DNA of 32,388 nt from Gammaproteobacteria bacterium (GCA_016874135.1 VGVE01000034.1:1-32388); one strand, 5' to 3'. Counted from the stretch's first letter, positions 1 through 8,667 are shown. Notes: generated by a model from the letters alone, not told the origin. Translations and numbers: made by a program.

Positions 1-1
1 C

Positions 2-922
2 TACGGTGTATTTGCGGTTGTACTCGGTGGTCTCGTCTCCGCAGCGGTTTTCGCGACCACCTTCCTGACTCGTCGTGAAGTTCCGTATCTGCTTCAGCCC
101 GCAGAATCACGACCGTTTGCGCTGACCGCCGTATTCACCGAGGTCGGTCTGGCTCTGCACAACCGCAACTTCCTCATGGTATTTCTGGCAATTCTCTGCA
201 GCGGCGCAGTCAACGGTACGACCACCGTGTTGACGATCTATATGCAGACCTACTTCTGGGGACTCGCACCGGAGGATCTGCGCTGGGTACCGCTTGCCAT
301 CATCGGCGGCATCATCGCCTTTCTGGTCGTCTTACCCCTGCAGCGCCGGTTCGACAAAAAAAGACTGCTGGTAGTGTCATTTCTGGCGATGATCCTGGAC
401 GGTGTCATCCTGGTATCCCTGCGCTTCCTCGATGCGCTGCCTGACAACGGTGATCCGTGGCTACTCTCCTGTGTCATTGGCGCTGCCGCCAGCAGCGCCT
501 TTTTCGGCACCCTGCTCGGCATCGTCGCCGCATCGATGATTGCCGACACGCTCGATCACCAGGAACTGAACACCGGTCTGCGTCAGGAAGGCGTGTTCGC
601 TTCAGCACTCTCCTTCTCCGGCAAAGTGACTTCTGGCGTCGGCGTATTCTGCGCGGGGCTGCTGCTGGAGTTTGGCCTCGGCTTTGCGGCCGGGGAACGG
701 CCCGCAACCATCGCACCTGATCTGGTCACCCGTCTCGGCATCATGGCAGGGATACTGGTGCCACTCTGCAACCTCATACCGGTGTGGATCGCCAGCCGTT
801 ATCATCTGAGCAAGGATGAACACGCGCGAATCCAGGCCGAACTGCAAGCCCGTCGCATCACTCAAACCCATCACACTCATGAACACCCTGCTGAACGTCC
901 CGGCTACGGATCCATTCCTTGA
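2..922 (+). CDS. MFS_2/GPH-type transporter, 5' partial
   Basis: C-terminal part (about 306 residues) of a major facilitator superfamily carrier. The frame is open from the first base of the window, so the start lies outside. The visible protein has about seven hydrophobic segments separated by short basic loops such as LQRRFDKKR. The pairing of a helix with an 'SMIADTLDHQELNTGLRQEG' loop and a late 'SFSGKVTSGVGVFCAGLLLE' helix is typical of the GPH/MelB-like cation symporter branch, where the cytoplasmic loop often reads D..E...G.R.EG. The protein would sit in the inner membrane and move a small organic solute with a cation; the substrate cannot be told. The last 44 bases overlap the next reading frame. 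Family assignment is from recalled motifs; confidence is good for MFS and moderate for the subfamily. Confidence 0.85.
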   Translation, partial: YGVFAVVLGGLVSAAVFATTFLTRREVPYLLQPAESRPFALTAVFTEVGLALHNRNFLMVFLAILCSGAVNGTTTVLTIYMQTYFWGLAPEDLRWVPLAIIGGIIAFLVVLPLQRRFDKKRLLVVSFLAMILDGVILVSLRFLDALPDNGDPWLLSCVIGAAASSAFFGTLLGIVAASMIADTLDHQELNTGLRQEGVFASALSFSGKVTSGVGVFCAGLLLEFGLGFAAGERPATIAPDLVTRLGIMAGILVPLCNLIPVWIASRYHLSKDEHARIQAELQARRITQTHHTHEHPAERPGYGSIP

Positions 923-1400
923 GAACCTGCTGACCGAAGGACGTTCCTACGATCTGTTCTACGGCGAAAACCTTCTATCTGATCACCTGCCCATGGCACT
1001 GACGTCCCTGAGAAGGTTGGGTGCATCAAATGCTGAGCTGATTGAATTTCGCAAGACTCATGCCGCGAAGCTTGAACCGCCCCGGTTCGCCGCAGCCGAA
1101 GCACCCGAAGACCCCTGGCCCGCGGCGCGGGGCTGCATCCAACTGTACCCAGGCCTCGGGCACTATTTTGATCAGGCACTGACCAGACGGGGCCGCGACG
1201 CGGTTTTGCTGGAGTGGATCCCGCGACTCCTGCCCAGCGCTGGGGTGGATGCATTCCACGGGCTTATCCGCACTGCAGTCGCCGTGGAGAGCGGTGTGGA
1301 TGCGGAACTGGCCTGTGGTCTTGCCTACTGGTTGGGCGTCAGCGCGGACATTCCAGTCAATGACGGGCCCCGACTCGATCTAACAGAGAGAACGCCGTGA
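879..1400 (+). pseudogene. Questin oxidase-like protein, truncated after ~173 residues
   Basis: The start at 879 gives MNTLLNVPATDPF; a longer frame from 816 only overlaps the transporter gene. The sequence NLLSDHLPMALTSLRRLGAS followed by FHGLIRTAVAVESG and LACGLAYWLG matches the N-terminal half of questin oxidase-like (DUF4243) proteins, which normally run to about 350-450 residues and are thought to be Baeyer-Villiger-type or ring-opening oxidases of aromatic polyketides. Here the frame stops at 1398-1400 and the next bases continue directly into RND-permease sequence in another frame. The C-terminal half is therefore missing and the gene is very probably dead. A naturally short protein is the alternative. 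Confidence 0.6.
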
Positions 1401-2028
1401 CTTCATCCGTCACCTCGAGCGGACGCTAGAAGAGACCCATCGCGCCACCGGATCGACGAACGTGGAAGGTGTGGTGACCCGATACAACGTTACCACGCTC
1501 GCAACCGACCGTCTGATCGGCGAACAATACGCCTCGCTTACGGCAAGTTATGCCTTCGAAGAAGATCGCACCGCGACGCCAGCGGCATTCATCGAACAGT
1601 GGCAGGCTCGGATCGAACAGCCACCTTTCGTCGAATAGCTCATCCTCGATGTATCCGGAGGCCAGAACGGCGGCCAATCCGATCTGACGCTTGTGCTGGG
1701 CGGCGACGACCTGCCGTTCGGCAAAGAGCAGATCATTTTAGAACCGACCCCGCGTGCCCGGGCGCTCGGTCTCTCCACCGCAGATCTGGGCAGTCAGTTA
1801 CGTGCCGCCTACAGCGGCGCACTGGTTCAGATTTACAACCAGAATCAATCGGAAGTCGAAGTGCGAGTCGTCCTTCCTGAAGACGAGCAGGACGATCTGT
1901 CGAAACTACAGCAGTTTCCGGGGAAAACTCCGGCAGGTACGCTGGTGCCACTCGGTAACCTTGCAGTGCTGCACAACCGGCGCGGCATCGACGTGATCCG
2001 TCATACCGATGCACAAATGGCAGTTCGC
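1396..2028 (+). pseudogene. RND efflux permease (HAE1/AcrB-like) internal fragment
   Basis: One frame reads RDFIRHLERTLEETHRATG, a TAG stop at 1636-1638, then SDLTLVLGGDDLPFGKEQI, IILEPTPRARALGLSTADLG, SGALVQIYNQNQSEVEVRVV, and TPAGTLVPLGNLA with NRRGIDVIRHTDAQMAVRIY. This is periplasmic porter-domain sequence of RND efflux pumps, covering only about a fifth of a ~1030-residue protein. No start, no membrane helices and no C-terminus remain. Between GGDDL and DDLPFGK-type sequence, roughly 30-40 residues seem to be lost, apparently by recombination between two GACGACCTG-like stretches. The frame runs on without a break into an FAD monooxygenase C-terminus. Clearly a relic. Confidence 0.75.
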
Positions 2029-2586
2029 ATCTACGCTGACTACGCCTATCAGGGTCAGGCCCATTTCAACGGGGAAGATGGCGCCAGAGAACTGCTGAAG
2101 GCATTCGACTTGCCCGCCGTTCCACACAGCACGGCCATCGCCATGGGTCGCCCTATCGGACCTTGCCGTTCCTTTCCGAGCCAGGACGCCTGGGTGGATG
2201 ATCCCGTTCTCCCAGGTGGTACGCTCATCGGTGATGCTGCCAGCTAGAACGACCCGATTCTGGGGCAAGGCATTTCCATCACGCTGCGTGATGTTCGCAT
2301 AGTGGGGGACATCCTGCGTGGGTCAACCGATTGGTCGCCCGCCTTGTTCACTGATTACATCAGCGAACGCAAGGAGCGGCTGCGGCGGCGGCGCATCACC
2401 GCGCGAATTGCAACGACGTTGTTTGCCCGATTCGAACCGGAAGACATTGCCCGGCGGGGTCGGTTCTTCCAGCGTATTGCCGCTGATCCCAAGCTAAGGT
2501 TGCTCCTGACCACGGCGTTTGCAGGTCCGGAGCGTATTCCGGCGAAGCTGTTCAGAGACGATACCCTAGCAGCACTGCTGGCCTGA
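2029..2586 (+). pseudogene. FAD-dependent monooxygenase C-terminal fragment
   Basis: In the same frame as the RND fragment, sequence from about 2029 reads YQGQAHFNGEDGARELLKAF, AIAMGRPIGPCRSFPSQDAW, LPGGTLIGDAAS, a TAG stop at 2245-2247, then NDPILGQGISITLRDVRIVG and a helical tail to 2586. GDAA(S)-NDPILGQG is the second FAD-binding motif (GDAA...P..GQG) of UbiH/PHBH-type flavin monooxygenases. The N-terminal dinucleotide-binding half is absent. The TAG replaces the residue that is usually Tyr in GDAAGYNDP, so one base change would explain it. The junction with the RND fragment lies inside VRIYAD, a stretch that both families can encode. Confidence 0.75.
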
Positions 2587-2698
2587 TCCGCTCCCGTTCG
2601 GCTTGCGGCTTACACGTTCATGCAGATCCTGTGCTGATTCAACCAGACATGGTGCCTCAACGCAGTGAGGCGAGGGCGGCACCAATAACCGGTTCTGT
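2587..2698. other. Convergent intergenic region, no gene seen
   Basis: This short gap lies between the monooxygenase remnant (+) and the nitroreductase stop (-). It contains a GGTGCC...GGCACC inverted repeat enclosing CCTCA...TGAGG (about 2651-2682), without a T-run. It may act as a weak terminator or be incidental. Confidence 0.3.
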
Positions 2699-3367
2699 TT
2701 ACCAGTTGTTAACGTGAAGTATGGGATCCAGCGGCTTACGAGGCCCTGCCTTGAAGTCTGTGCCCTTGGTGTACGCCACCGGAATCATGGCGACCTGGGT
2801 GATCTCCTTGTAGGGGATACCGAGAATCCCGGCAGCTTTCTCTTCATGCATGAGGTGCAGTGTCGTCCAGGCGGTACCGAGCCCCCGGGTTCGGGCGGCC
2901 AACATGAAGCTCCATGCGGCGGGAAGAATGGACCCGTAAATGCTCGCCTGGGCAACCACACCGAAAGGCGCCGGGATGCCTTCGACACGGCCGGCAATAC
3001 AGGGAATCAGCAGTACCGGGGGCCGGTGAATGTTCTCGGCGAGATACTCTGCGGAGGAGACCACTTTTTCCTGCACGGCGGTCATCGACGGATCGCCGGA
3101 GTGGACACGGTGCGCGGAGGCATCCATCGAGGGATAAACCGCCCAAGCTTGCCGATAGAGATCAGCCAGGGCTTCCCTCTTGCCTTGATCGGTGACCACC
3201 ATCCATTGCCACCCCTGCGCATTGGAACCGGTCGGTGCCTGCAGCGCGATTTCCAGGCATTCGCGAATGACCGTCATGGGAACCGGTCGGTCAAAGTCGA
3301 GGCGCTTTCGCACCGCGCGGGTCGTGGTGAGCAGTTGATCGGTGGTCAGTTGTACGGTTGCAGTCAC
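2699..3367 (-). CDS. Nitroreductase family protein
   Basis: FMN-dependent oxidoreductase of the nitroreductase fold, expected to be a cytoplasmic dimer that uses NAD(P)H to reduce nitro groups, quinones or enones. The N-terminus has TTTRAVRKRLDFDRPVP, the R-x-x-R/F FMN-binding start of the family. APTGSNAQGWQWMVV supplies the conserved S-N-x-Q-x-W FMN loop, and RTRGLGTAWTTLHL plus AGILGIPY is the family C-terminal block. The GTG start at 3367 is preceded by CAGGAATCCAAA, a good ribosome site, and gives 222 residues. An ATG at 3418 would add 17 residues of low-complexity sequence and looks less likely. The gene is divergent from the LLM oxidoreductase. Confidence 0.85.
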   Translation of the reverse strand: MTATVQLTTDQLLTTTRAVRKRLDFDRPVPMTVIRECLEIALQAPTGSNAQGWQWMVVTDQGKREALADLYRQAWAVYPSMDASAHRVHSGDPSMTAVQEKVVSSAEYLAENIHRPPVLLIPCIAGRVEGIPAPFGVVAQASIYGSILPAAWSFMLAARTRGLGTAWTTLHLMHEEKAAGILGIPYKEITQVAMIPVAYTKGTDFKAGPRKPLDPILHVNNW

Positions 3368-3638
3368 TTTGGATTCCTGTGTAGGTGAGCCTGGTCCGAG
3401 ACCGGAACTGAGAGGCACAGCGCCGCAGCGTTCTGGATGATTTGTGTGCGTACGTTGGCGGCCTATCCATGATAGTCAACGGGCAAGGCTGCCAACAGCC
3501 AGGATTGGCAACGGGAATCCAGCCGCGGGCAGTGTGCCATGCCCCTGCACCTTGGGCCCTGCAGGTGGAGTACGCTGCTGTCCAGTTCAAACGACGCGCT
3601 TCTTTCATGTTTTCGGACTATCCTCAATCGCGATCAGC
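3368..3638. promoter_or_regulatory. Divergent intergenic region between nitroreductase and LLM oxidoreductase
   Basis: About 270 bases separate the two chosen starts. The region must hold both promoters, but I see no convincing -35/-10 pair, no long inverted repeat and no small gene. The frames open across it are not supported by composition or homology. Confidence 0.3.
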
Positions 3639-4697
3639 ATGAAAATCGAAACACTGTTGCCCCTCGGCAAACTCGATCCAGGCCTACGAGCCCCTGAACA
3701 ACCACTCGATCTGCACGCGATTGGCCGGGACGCACAACTCGTCGAATCACTGGGTTACGACGGTCTGCTCACCGAAGAAACCAAGGACGATCCGTTCATG
3801 GTCATGGCGCTGATGGCACAGGCGACATCGCGCGTAAATCTCGGCACTGCTGTGGCCATCGCCTTTGCCCGCAGCCCGACCAGCATGGCAATGAGCGCGT
3901 GGTCGATGCAGAAACTTTCAAACGGCCGATTCACGCTCGGTCTCGGTCCCCAAGTGCGGGCCCACATCGCGCGGCGTTTTGGCATGCCGACACACGCCGC
4001 GGGTCCATGGATGCGGGAGTACATCCAGGTTTTGCGGGCCATCTGGGATCACTGGCAGAACGGTACGCCGCTGCGGATCAGCGGCGAGATCTACAACATC
4101 GACCTAATGATGCCTCTCTTTAACCCCGGGCCCATTGAATTCCCACGGATTCCCGTACACATCGCGGCAGTCAACCGCATCATGTGTCGGGTTGCCGGGG
4201 AACTTGCTGATGGCATCCGACCACACCCGGTCTGCACCCCTTCGTATATCCGTCAGGTGATGTTGCCCGAGGTCCAGGTAGGTGCAGCGCGCACAGGACA
4301 GCAAATGAATGACTTCGCCGTCGCCATGAAACCGCTCGTTGCGACCGCCGAGAATGAAGCTGAACTTGAAATGCGCATCCGTGATGCCCGCGCACGACTC
4401 GCGTTCTATGCCTCAACACCCGCCTATGCGGCGACCTTCAACTACCACGGACTGGAACAGCTCACCGCCGAGGCCAAGCTTCTGGCCAGGGCGCAGCGAT
4501 GGGAGGACCTGCCGCAGTTGATCGACGATACGGTGCTCAACACTTACGTGACGGTAGGAACCTGGGATCAGATCGGTCAGAAGCTGCTCGCGCGCTACGA
4601 CGGCGTTGTTAGCAGCCTCGAGGTTTCGATTCCGGTTCGTTCAGGGTCGGATCGGGAGCAGCTCATAAACCTCGTGCACACCCTGCACGCTGCCTGA
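3639..4697 (+). CDS. LLM-class (luciferase-like) F420/FMN oxidoreductase
   Basis: A 352-residue TIM-barrel oxidoreductase. The start at 3639 (MKIETLLPLG) fits the beginning of strand 1; the longer open frame from 3444 has no family-like sequence. Recognisable blocks are AQLVESLGYDGLLTEETKDD near the N-terminus, NLGTAVAIAFARSPTSMA (strand 3), SNGRFTLGLGPQVRAHIARR (the GRF.LGLG.Q signature), and HIAAVNRIMCRVAGELADGI. This pattern matches the TIGR03617 group of probable F420-dependent proteins found in actinobacteria and in several marine proteobacteria. The substrate is unknown. Whether F420 or FMN is used cannot be decided from sequence; no F420 biosynthesis gene is present here. Confidence 0.85.
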   Translation: MKIETLLPLGKLDPGLRAPEQPLDLHAIGRDAQLVESLGYDGLLTEETKDDPFMVMALMAQATSRVNLGTAVAIAFARSPTSMAMSAWSMQKLSNGRFTLGLGPQVRAHIARRFGMPTHAAGPWMREYIQVLRAIWDHWQNGTPLRISGEIYNIDLMMPLFNPGPIEFPRIPVHIAAVNRIMCRVAGELADGIRPHPVCTPSYIRQVMLPEVQVGAARTGQQMNDFAVAMKPLVATAENEAELEMRIRDARARLAFYASTPAYAATFNYHGLEQLTAEAKLLARAQRWEDLPQLIDDTVLNTYVTVGTWDQIGQKLLARYDGVVSSLEVSIPVRSGSDREQLINLVHTLHAA

Positions 4698-4713
4698 ACT
4701 TGAAGAGCCGTAT

Positions 4714-4956
4714 TTAGCCCCCCTGGATCCGCGGCATTAGCACGACCTCGGCTCCTGCCGGGATCGGTTCGCTCCAGTTATCACGGAAGATCTCGCCATT
4801 GATGACAACAGCTACACCGGCATCGAGCAGCGGTTCGAACTTGGGATAACGCTCCACCAGCTTGCGCAGCAACTCGCGAATGGTGTCGGCTTCGATGTTG
4901 ATCGAAGCCGCACCATTTACCGCGGTACACAGCAGGCCCGTTACAGCGACCTGCAT
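4714..4956 (-). CDS. MoaD/ThiS-like sulfur-carrier protein
   Basis: 80 residues in a beta-grasp arrangement: a first strand with MQVAVTGLL, a helix TIRELLRKLVERYPKFEPLL, a central VAVVINGEIF, and the terminal AGAEVVLMPRIQGG. The C-terminal Gly-Gly is the site that is adenylated and thiocarboxylated in MoaD and ThiS. The gene starts 10 bases after the stop of the Mo-hydroxylase large subunit and is last in that operon. A dedicated role in sulfur supply for molybdopterin, or in sulfuration of this enzyme, is inferred from position. General MoaD function for the cell cannot be excluded. Confidence 0.8.
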   Translation of the reverse strand: MQVAVTGLLCTAVNGAASINIEADTIRELLRKLVERYPKFEPLLDAGVAVVINGEIFRDNWSEPIPAGAEVVLMPRIQGG

Positions 4957-4966
4957 GATCCTGCCC

Positions 4967-7228
4967 TCAGCCTGCGGCGCGCTGCGCCTTGATGGCCTTG
5001 AGGATGCGCGGCGGTGACATCGGCACGTGGTTCATGCGCACACCGACCGCGTTGGAGACCGCGTTACCGATCGCTGCTAGCGGCGGCACGATCGACGTTT
5101 CACCCACACCGCGGATGCCATAGGGATGGCCCGGGTTGGGAATTTCGAGGATCGTGGTGTCGATGAACGGCAGGTCCGAACATACCGGGATGCGGTAGTC
5201 GAGGAAGCCCGCGTTCTGTAGACGCCCATCCTTGCCGTAGACGTACTCTTCGTTGAGCGCCCAACCAATACCTTGCGCCGCAGCACCCTGGAACTGACCT
5301 TCGACGTAGTCCGGGTGAATCGCCTTGCCGGCGTCCTGCACGACGGCATAACGCAGGATTCTGGTGGCTCCTGTTTCCGGGTCCACTTCCACATCGCAGA
5401 TGTGGCTGGCAAACGAAACACCCGCACCATCCGCCACGGTTTCGTTGTGACCAGCAATCGGCCCACCGGTGCGCGGTGATTTTGCGGCGATGTCCTTCAA
5501 CGACAGAGGCTTCAGGTTGTGGTGCTGGTCGCCCATGGGATAGGCAACGCCGTCCTTCCACTCCACCTCTTCCACCGGGATGTCCCAGGTTTTTGCGGCA
5601 CGCGCGCGCAGTTCCGCGACCGCATTGCGCGCGGCAAAGATGATCGCCATACCTGACGAGAACGTTCCGCGGCTACCTTCAGTGGTATCGTTGTGACCGA
5701 GGGCCGTTGTATCCGAAACGGTGCACTTCACGGTTTCATAAGGCACACCGAGTTCTTCGGCGGCGATCAGTGACAACGATGCCCGGGAGCCACCGACGTC
5801 GACCGTGCCAACCGAGACATTCACCGTGCCGTCGGTACAGATGTTCACCGTTGAACAGGTCTGACCGCCGAAGTTGAACCAGAAACCGCAGGCCATGCCC
5901 CGTCCCTGGTTCGGGCCAAGCTTGGCCTTCATCTGCGGGTGGTTCTTGACGGCCTCGAGTGTGGCGCGAATACCAATGGGTCCATACGTCGGACCATAGG
6001 ACGCACGGGTCCCTTCCTTGGCTGCATTCAGCAAGCGGAAGTCCACCGGATCCATGTTGATGGCCTGTGCGACGAGGTCCATGGTGCTCTCGACTGCAAA
6101 GGCCGCCATCGGCGCCGAAGGCGCTCGGTAGGCCGCCACTTTCGGCCGGTTCACCAGCACGTCATAGGCGATGGCCTTGACGTTTGGCAGGTCATAACAC
6201 GCCCAGGCTGTCATGCCACCGAGCATGCCCCAGATGCCGGGAAAGGCACCGTCCTGGTAGCGCAGTACGGCCAGTGCCGCGGTGATGCGGCCATCCTTTT
6301 TGGCGCCGATCTTGACGTCCATGGATGTCGAACAGGTTGGACCGGTCGCCCGGAAAACTTCCTCCCGCGTCATGACGAGTTTGACGGGACGATTGGCCTT
6401 GCGGGAAAGCGCGAGGGCCACCGGCTCCATCCACACGTGGGTCTTGCCGCCAAAACCACCCCCGATTTCGGACGAGGTGACCTTGAGCTTGGCGATATCC
6501 ATGCCAAGCAGTTGGGCACACTGGGTACGGAAGGTGTAATGGCCCTGGGTGGTCACCCACAGCTCACCGTTGCCATCCGGACCCACACTGGCGAGGCAGG
6601 CGTGCGGTTCGATGTAGCCCTGGTGGGTTTGTTCGGTCTTGTAGCTGCGTTCGATGATGACGTCGGCTTCGGCAAACCCTTCTTCGATGTTGCCGTGCCC
6701 GAACTGCGACACCTGGGATACGTTGGTCGCCTTGTTGGCGTCACCACCGGCAGTACGCACCCACTGTTGCACGATGGGTGCACCGTCCTTCATGGCCTCA
6801 TCCACGTCGGTGACGTGCGGCAGGATCTTGTAATCCACCTTGATGGCCTTGAGCGCTTTTTTGGCGGTGTCGGCATCGATGGCCGCAACCGCAGCAATCG
6901 CGTGACCGTCATACAGCACCCGGCCGCGGGCCATGCAGTTCTCGAGCGTGTCGAGCATGTCGCGACGGCCATTGACCTTGTCCGGCAGATCGGCGCTGGT
7001 GATGATCGCCTTCACGCCGGGGATCTTATCCGCCTTGCTGGTATCGATGTTCTTGATCTCGGCATGCGCGTGCGGTGAACGCAGGATCATGCCGACGAGC
7101 TGACCGGGTGCCGAAGCATCGGCGCCGTAGCGCGCCCGGCCGGTGACCTTGTCCAGCCCGTCAGGGCGCGGAACGCGGGTGCCGATCACCTTGAAAGTCT
7201 GATTCGTAAAGCTCGGGTTATGTGTCAC
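4967..7228 (-). CDS. Molybdenum hydroxylase large (Mo-cofactor) subunit, xanthine dehydrogenase/CO dehydrogenase family
   Basis: 753 residues. The N-terminal 'a/b hammerhead' domain starts GTRVPRPDGLDKVTGRARYG (about 14-33). The Mo-binding region has SEIGGGFGGKTHVWMEP, the G-G-F-G-G cofactor loop; AYRAPSAPMAAFAVEST at the substrate-channel position; and GIRGVGETSIVPPLAAIGNA near the C-terminus, with the conserved catalytic Glu of GxGE. The active-site loop is neither the AYRCSFR of aerobic CO dehydrogenase form I nor AYRGAGR of form II, so CO is unlikely. An aromatic, heterocyclic or aldehyde substrate is more likely but not identifiable. Start is GTG at 7228 with AGGAG six or seven bases upstream. 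It is third in the operon after the FAD and 2Fe-2S subunits. Confidence 0.92.
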   Translation of the reverse strand: MTHNPSFTNQTFKVIGTRVPRPDGLDKVTGRARYGADASAPGQLVGMILRSPHAHAEIKNIDTSKADKIPGVKAIITSADLPDKVNGRRDMLDTLENCMARGRVLYDGHAIAAVAAIDADTAKKALKAIKVDYKILPHVTDVDEAMKDGAPIVQQWVRTAGGDANKATNVSQVSQFGHGNIEEGFAEADVIIERSYKTEQTHQGYIEPHACLASVGPDGNGELWVTTQGHYTFRTQCAQLLGMDIAKLKVTSSEIGGGFGGKTHVWMEPVALALSRKANRPVKLVMTREEVFRATGPTCSTSMDVKIGAKKDGRITAALAVLRYQDGAFPGIWGMLGGMTAWACYDLPNVKAIAYDVLVNRPKVAAYRAPSAPMAAFAVESTMDLVAQAINMDPVDFRLLNAAKEGTRASYGPTYGPIGIRATLEAVKNHPQMKAKLGPNQGRGMACGFWFNFGGQTCSTVNICTDGTVNVSVGTVDVGGSRASLSLIAAEELGVPYETVKCTVSDTTALGHNDTTEGSRGTFSSGMAIIFAARNAVAELRARAAKTWDIPVEEVEWKDGVAYPMGDQHHNLKPLSLKDIAAKSPRTGGPIAGHNETVADGAGVSFASHICDVEVDPETGATRILRYAVVQDAGKAIHPDYVEGQFQGAAAQGIGWALNEEYVYGKDGRLQNAGFLDYRIPVCSDLPFIDTTILEIPNPGHPYGIRGVGETSIVPPLAAIGNAVSNAVGVRMNHVPMSPPRILKAIKAQRAAG

Positions 7229-7261
7229 GTATATCTCCTGAATGCTCTGACGGACAGTACG

Positions 7262-7804
7262 TTAGGCGGTTTTTTTGGCGGACTTCCCAGCGGTCGTTTT
7301 CTTTGGTGCTGGCTTAGCTGGTTTAGTGGCGTCCACCGCAAGATCCTTGGCAGCAGCCTGCACCGCCCTCACGATTTTGTCGTAGCCGGTGCAGCGACAG
7401 AGGTTGCCCGCGAGGGCGTACCGGATCTGCTCTTCGCTTGGATCAGGGTTGCGGTCCAGCAGTGCCTTTGCTGCGACCAGGAAACCTGGTGTACAGATGC
7501 CGCACTGCAACGCCGCGTGTTCGATGAACTTTTTCTGCAGCGGATGCAGGTCAGCGCCATCGGCCATACCTTCCACTGTGGTCACGGTGCGGCCTTCGAC
7601 TTCAGCACCCAGCACCAGACAGGAGCAGACCAATCGGCCATCCACAGTCACACTGCAGGTACCACAGTCACCGGTTCCACAACCTTCTTTGGCGCCAGTC
7701 AGGCCGACGCGATTACGCAGTACATCCAGCAGGACTTCTCCGGGCTGGCAAACAAACTCCACCGGATCGCCGTTGATGGTGGTTGAAACATGAACTCCGG
7801 ACAT
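7262..7804 (-). CDS. Molybdenum hydroxylase small subunit, two [2Fe-2S] clusters
   Basis: 180 residues from the ATG at 7804 (MSGVHVSTTING). The N-terminal plant-ferredoxin-like domain carries EGCGTGDCGTCSVTVDG and VCSCLVLG, giving the four cysteines of the first cluster. The all-helical domain carries ALQCGICTPGFLVAAKALL and LAGNLCRCTGYDKIV, the CxxC and CxC pair of the second cluster. Both clusters pass electrons from the Mo site to FAD. The last 25 residues are an unusual Lys/Ala/Pro tail (PAKPAPKKTTAGKSAKKTA) outside the normal fold. The start codon lies 5 bases after the stop of the FAD subunit; 33 bases separate this gene from the large subunit. Confidence 0.93.
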   Translation of the reverse strand: MSGVHVSTTINGDPVEFVCQPGEVLLDVLRNRVGLTGAKEGCGTGDCGTCSVTVDGRLVCSCLVLGAEVEGRTVTTVEGMADGADLHPLQKKFIEHAALQCGICTPGFLVAAKALLDRNPDPSEEQIRYALAGNLCRCTGYDKIVRAVQAAAKDLAVDATKPAKPAPKKTTAGKSAKKTA

Positions 7805-7809
7805 CGTTC

Positions 7810-8667
7810 TTAACCCCCTGCTCGCTGATAGGCGATCTTCGCGGCCCGCTTGGCCAGCACACCCGCCACCTCTGTTCTGAATTCCACCGTACCGCGTTTG
7901 TCGTCGATGGGATTGCACGCTGCTTCGCACGCTGCGGCGAGCGCAGCCAGGGCTACATCATCGAGCTTCGTCCCGATAATCGCTTTGGCTGCAGCAGGCA
8001 CCAGGACCACGGTCGGAGCCACCGCGCCCAAGGCGACGCGAGCATCTGTGACGACGCCGCCCCTGCCGAGGGTGAGATTGACGCCAGCGGAACACACGGC
8101 TATGTCCATCTCAGTACGCGGAATGAACCGCAGATAGGCATCGCCGGTCTTACCTTTGCGCGCCGGCAGGGTGATGGACTCGATCAGCTCACCCGCTTTG
8201 AGCGCTGTCTTGCCAGGCCCGGCAACTACGTTTTCAACAGGGATCGTCCGCTTGCCTTTCGGCCCGACTACCACCGCTTTCGCCTTGGCAGCGACCATCG
8301 CCGGAACGCTGTCCGCTGCTGGCGATGCATTGCACAGGTTGCCGACCACGGTGCACCGGCTCTGGATCTGGTCAGAGCCAATCAGGTTGGCGGCTTCGAC
8401 CACCCCGGGCCAGGCCTTCTTCAAAGCTGCATTCTCACCGAGCTGCGCACAGGAGACGGCTGCACCGATCTTGAAACCACTGGCGGTCTTCGTGACCCCT
8501 TGCATGGCGGGTATTCGTTTGATGTCGACGATCAGGTCCGGCTCGATGAAGCCGCCTTTCAGGCGGACCAGGAGGTCAGAACCTCCGGCAAGCACTTGCC
8601 CTTTACCTTTCGCCTTGGACAGCAGCCCGACTGCGTCCTTTGTAGATGTAGGCGCTTCGTATCTCAT
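7810..8667 (-). CDS. Molybdenum hydroxylase medium subunit (FAD-binding)
   Basis: 285 residues, first gene of the operon. It begins MRYEAPTSTKDAVGLLSKAKG and has GQVLAGGSDLLVRLKGG (about 34-50), the A-G-G-T/S-D-L pyrophosphate loop, and later TVVGNLCNASPAADSVPAMV, the second FAD signature (VGN.CN.SPA.D). The C-terminal CODH-type domain follows (ITLPARKGKTGDAYLRFIPR). It transfers electrons from the iron-sulfur subunit to an external acceptor. AAAGGAG occurs about 12 bases before the ATG. The gene is divergent from modA across about 200 bases, which suggests shared or related control. Confidence 0.92.
   Translation of the reverse strand: MRYEAPTSTKDAVGLLSKAKGKGQVLAGGSDLLVRLKGGFIEPDLIVDIKRIPAMQGVTKTASGFKIGAAVSCAQLGENAALKKAWPGVVEAANLIGSDQIQSRCTVVGNLCNASPAADSVPAMVAAKAKAVVVGPKGKRTIPVENVVAGPGKTALKAGELIESITLPARKGKTGDAYLRFIPRTEMDIAVCSAGVNLTLGRGGVVTDARVALGAVAPTVVLVPAAAKAIIGTKLDDVALAALAAACEAACNPIDDKRGTVEFRTEVAGVLAKRAAKIAYQRAGG

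Noticed and set aside
816..878. Longer start for the questin-oxidase-like frame at 816
   Set aside because: The 21 extra residues lie inside the transporter gene and do not look like the family; the ATG at 879 begins the conserved part.
5939..7078. Large open frame (379 codons) on the plus strand
   Set aside because: It is the antisense of the Mo-hydroxylase large subunit; it has a His/Gly-rich shadow composition and no recognisable motif.
4967..7228. CO dehydrogenase large subunit (coxL)
   Set aside because: Neither AYRCSFR nor AYRGAGR is present in the active-site loop, so only the wider xanthine dehydrogenase family is supported.
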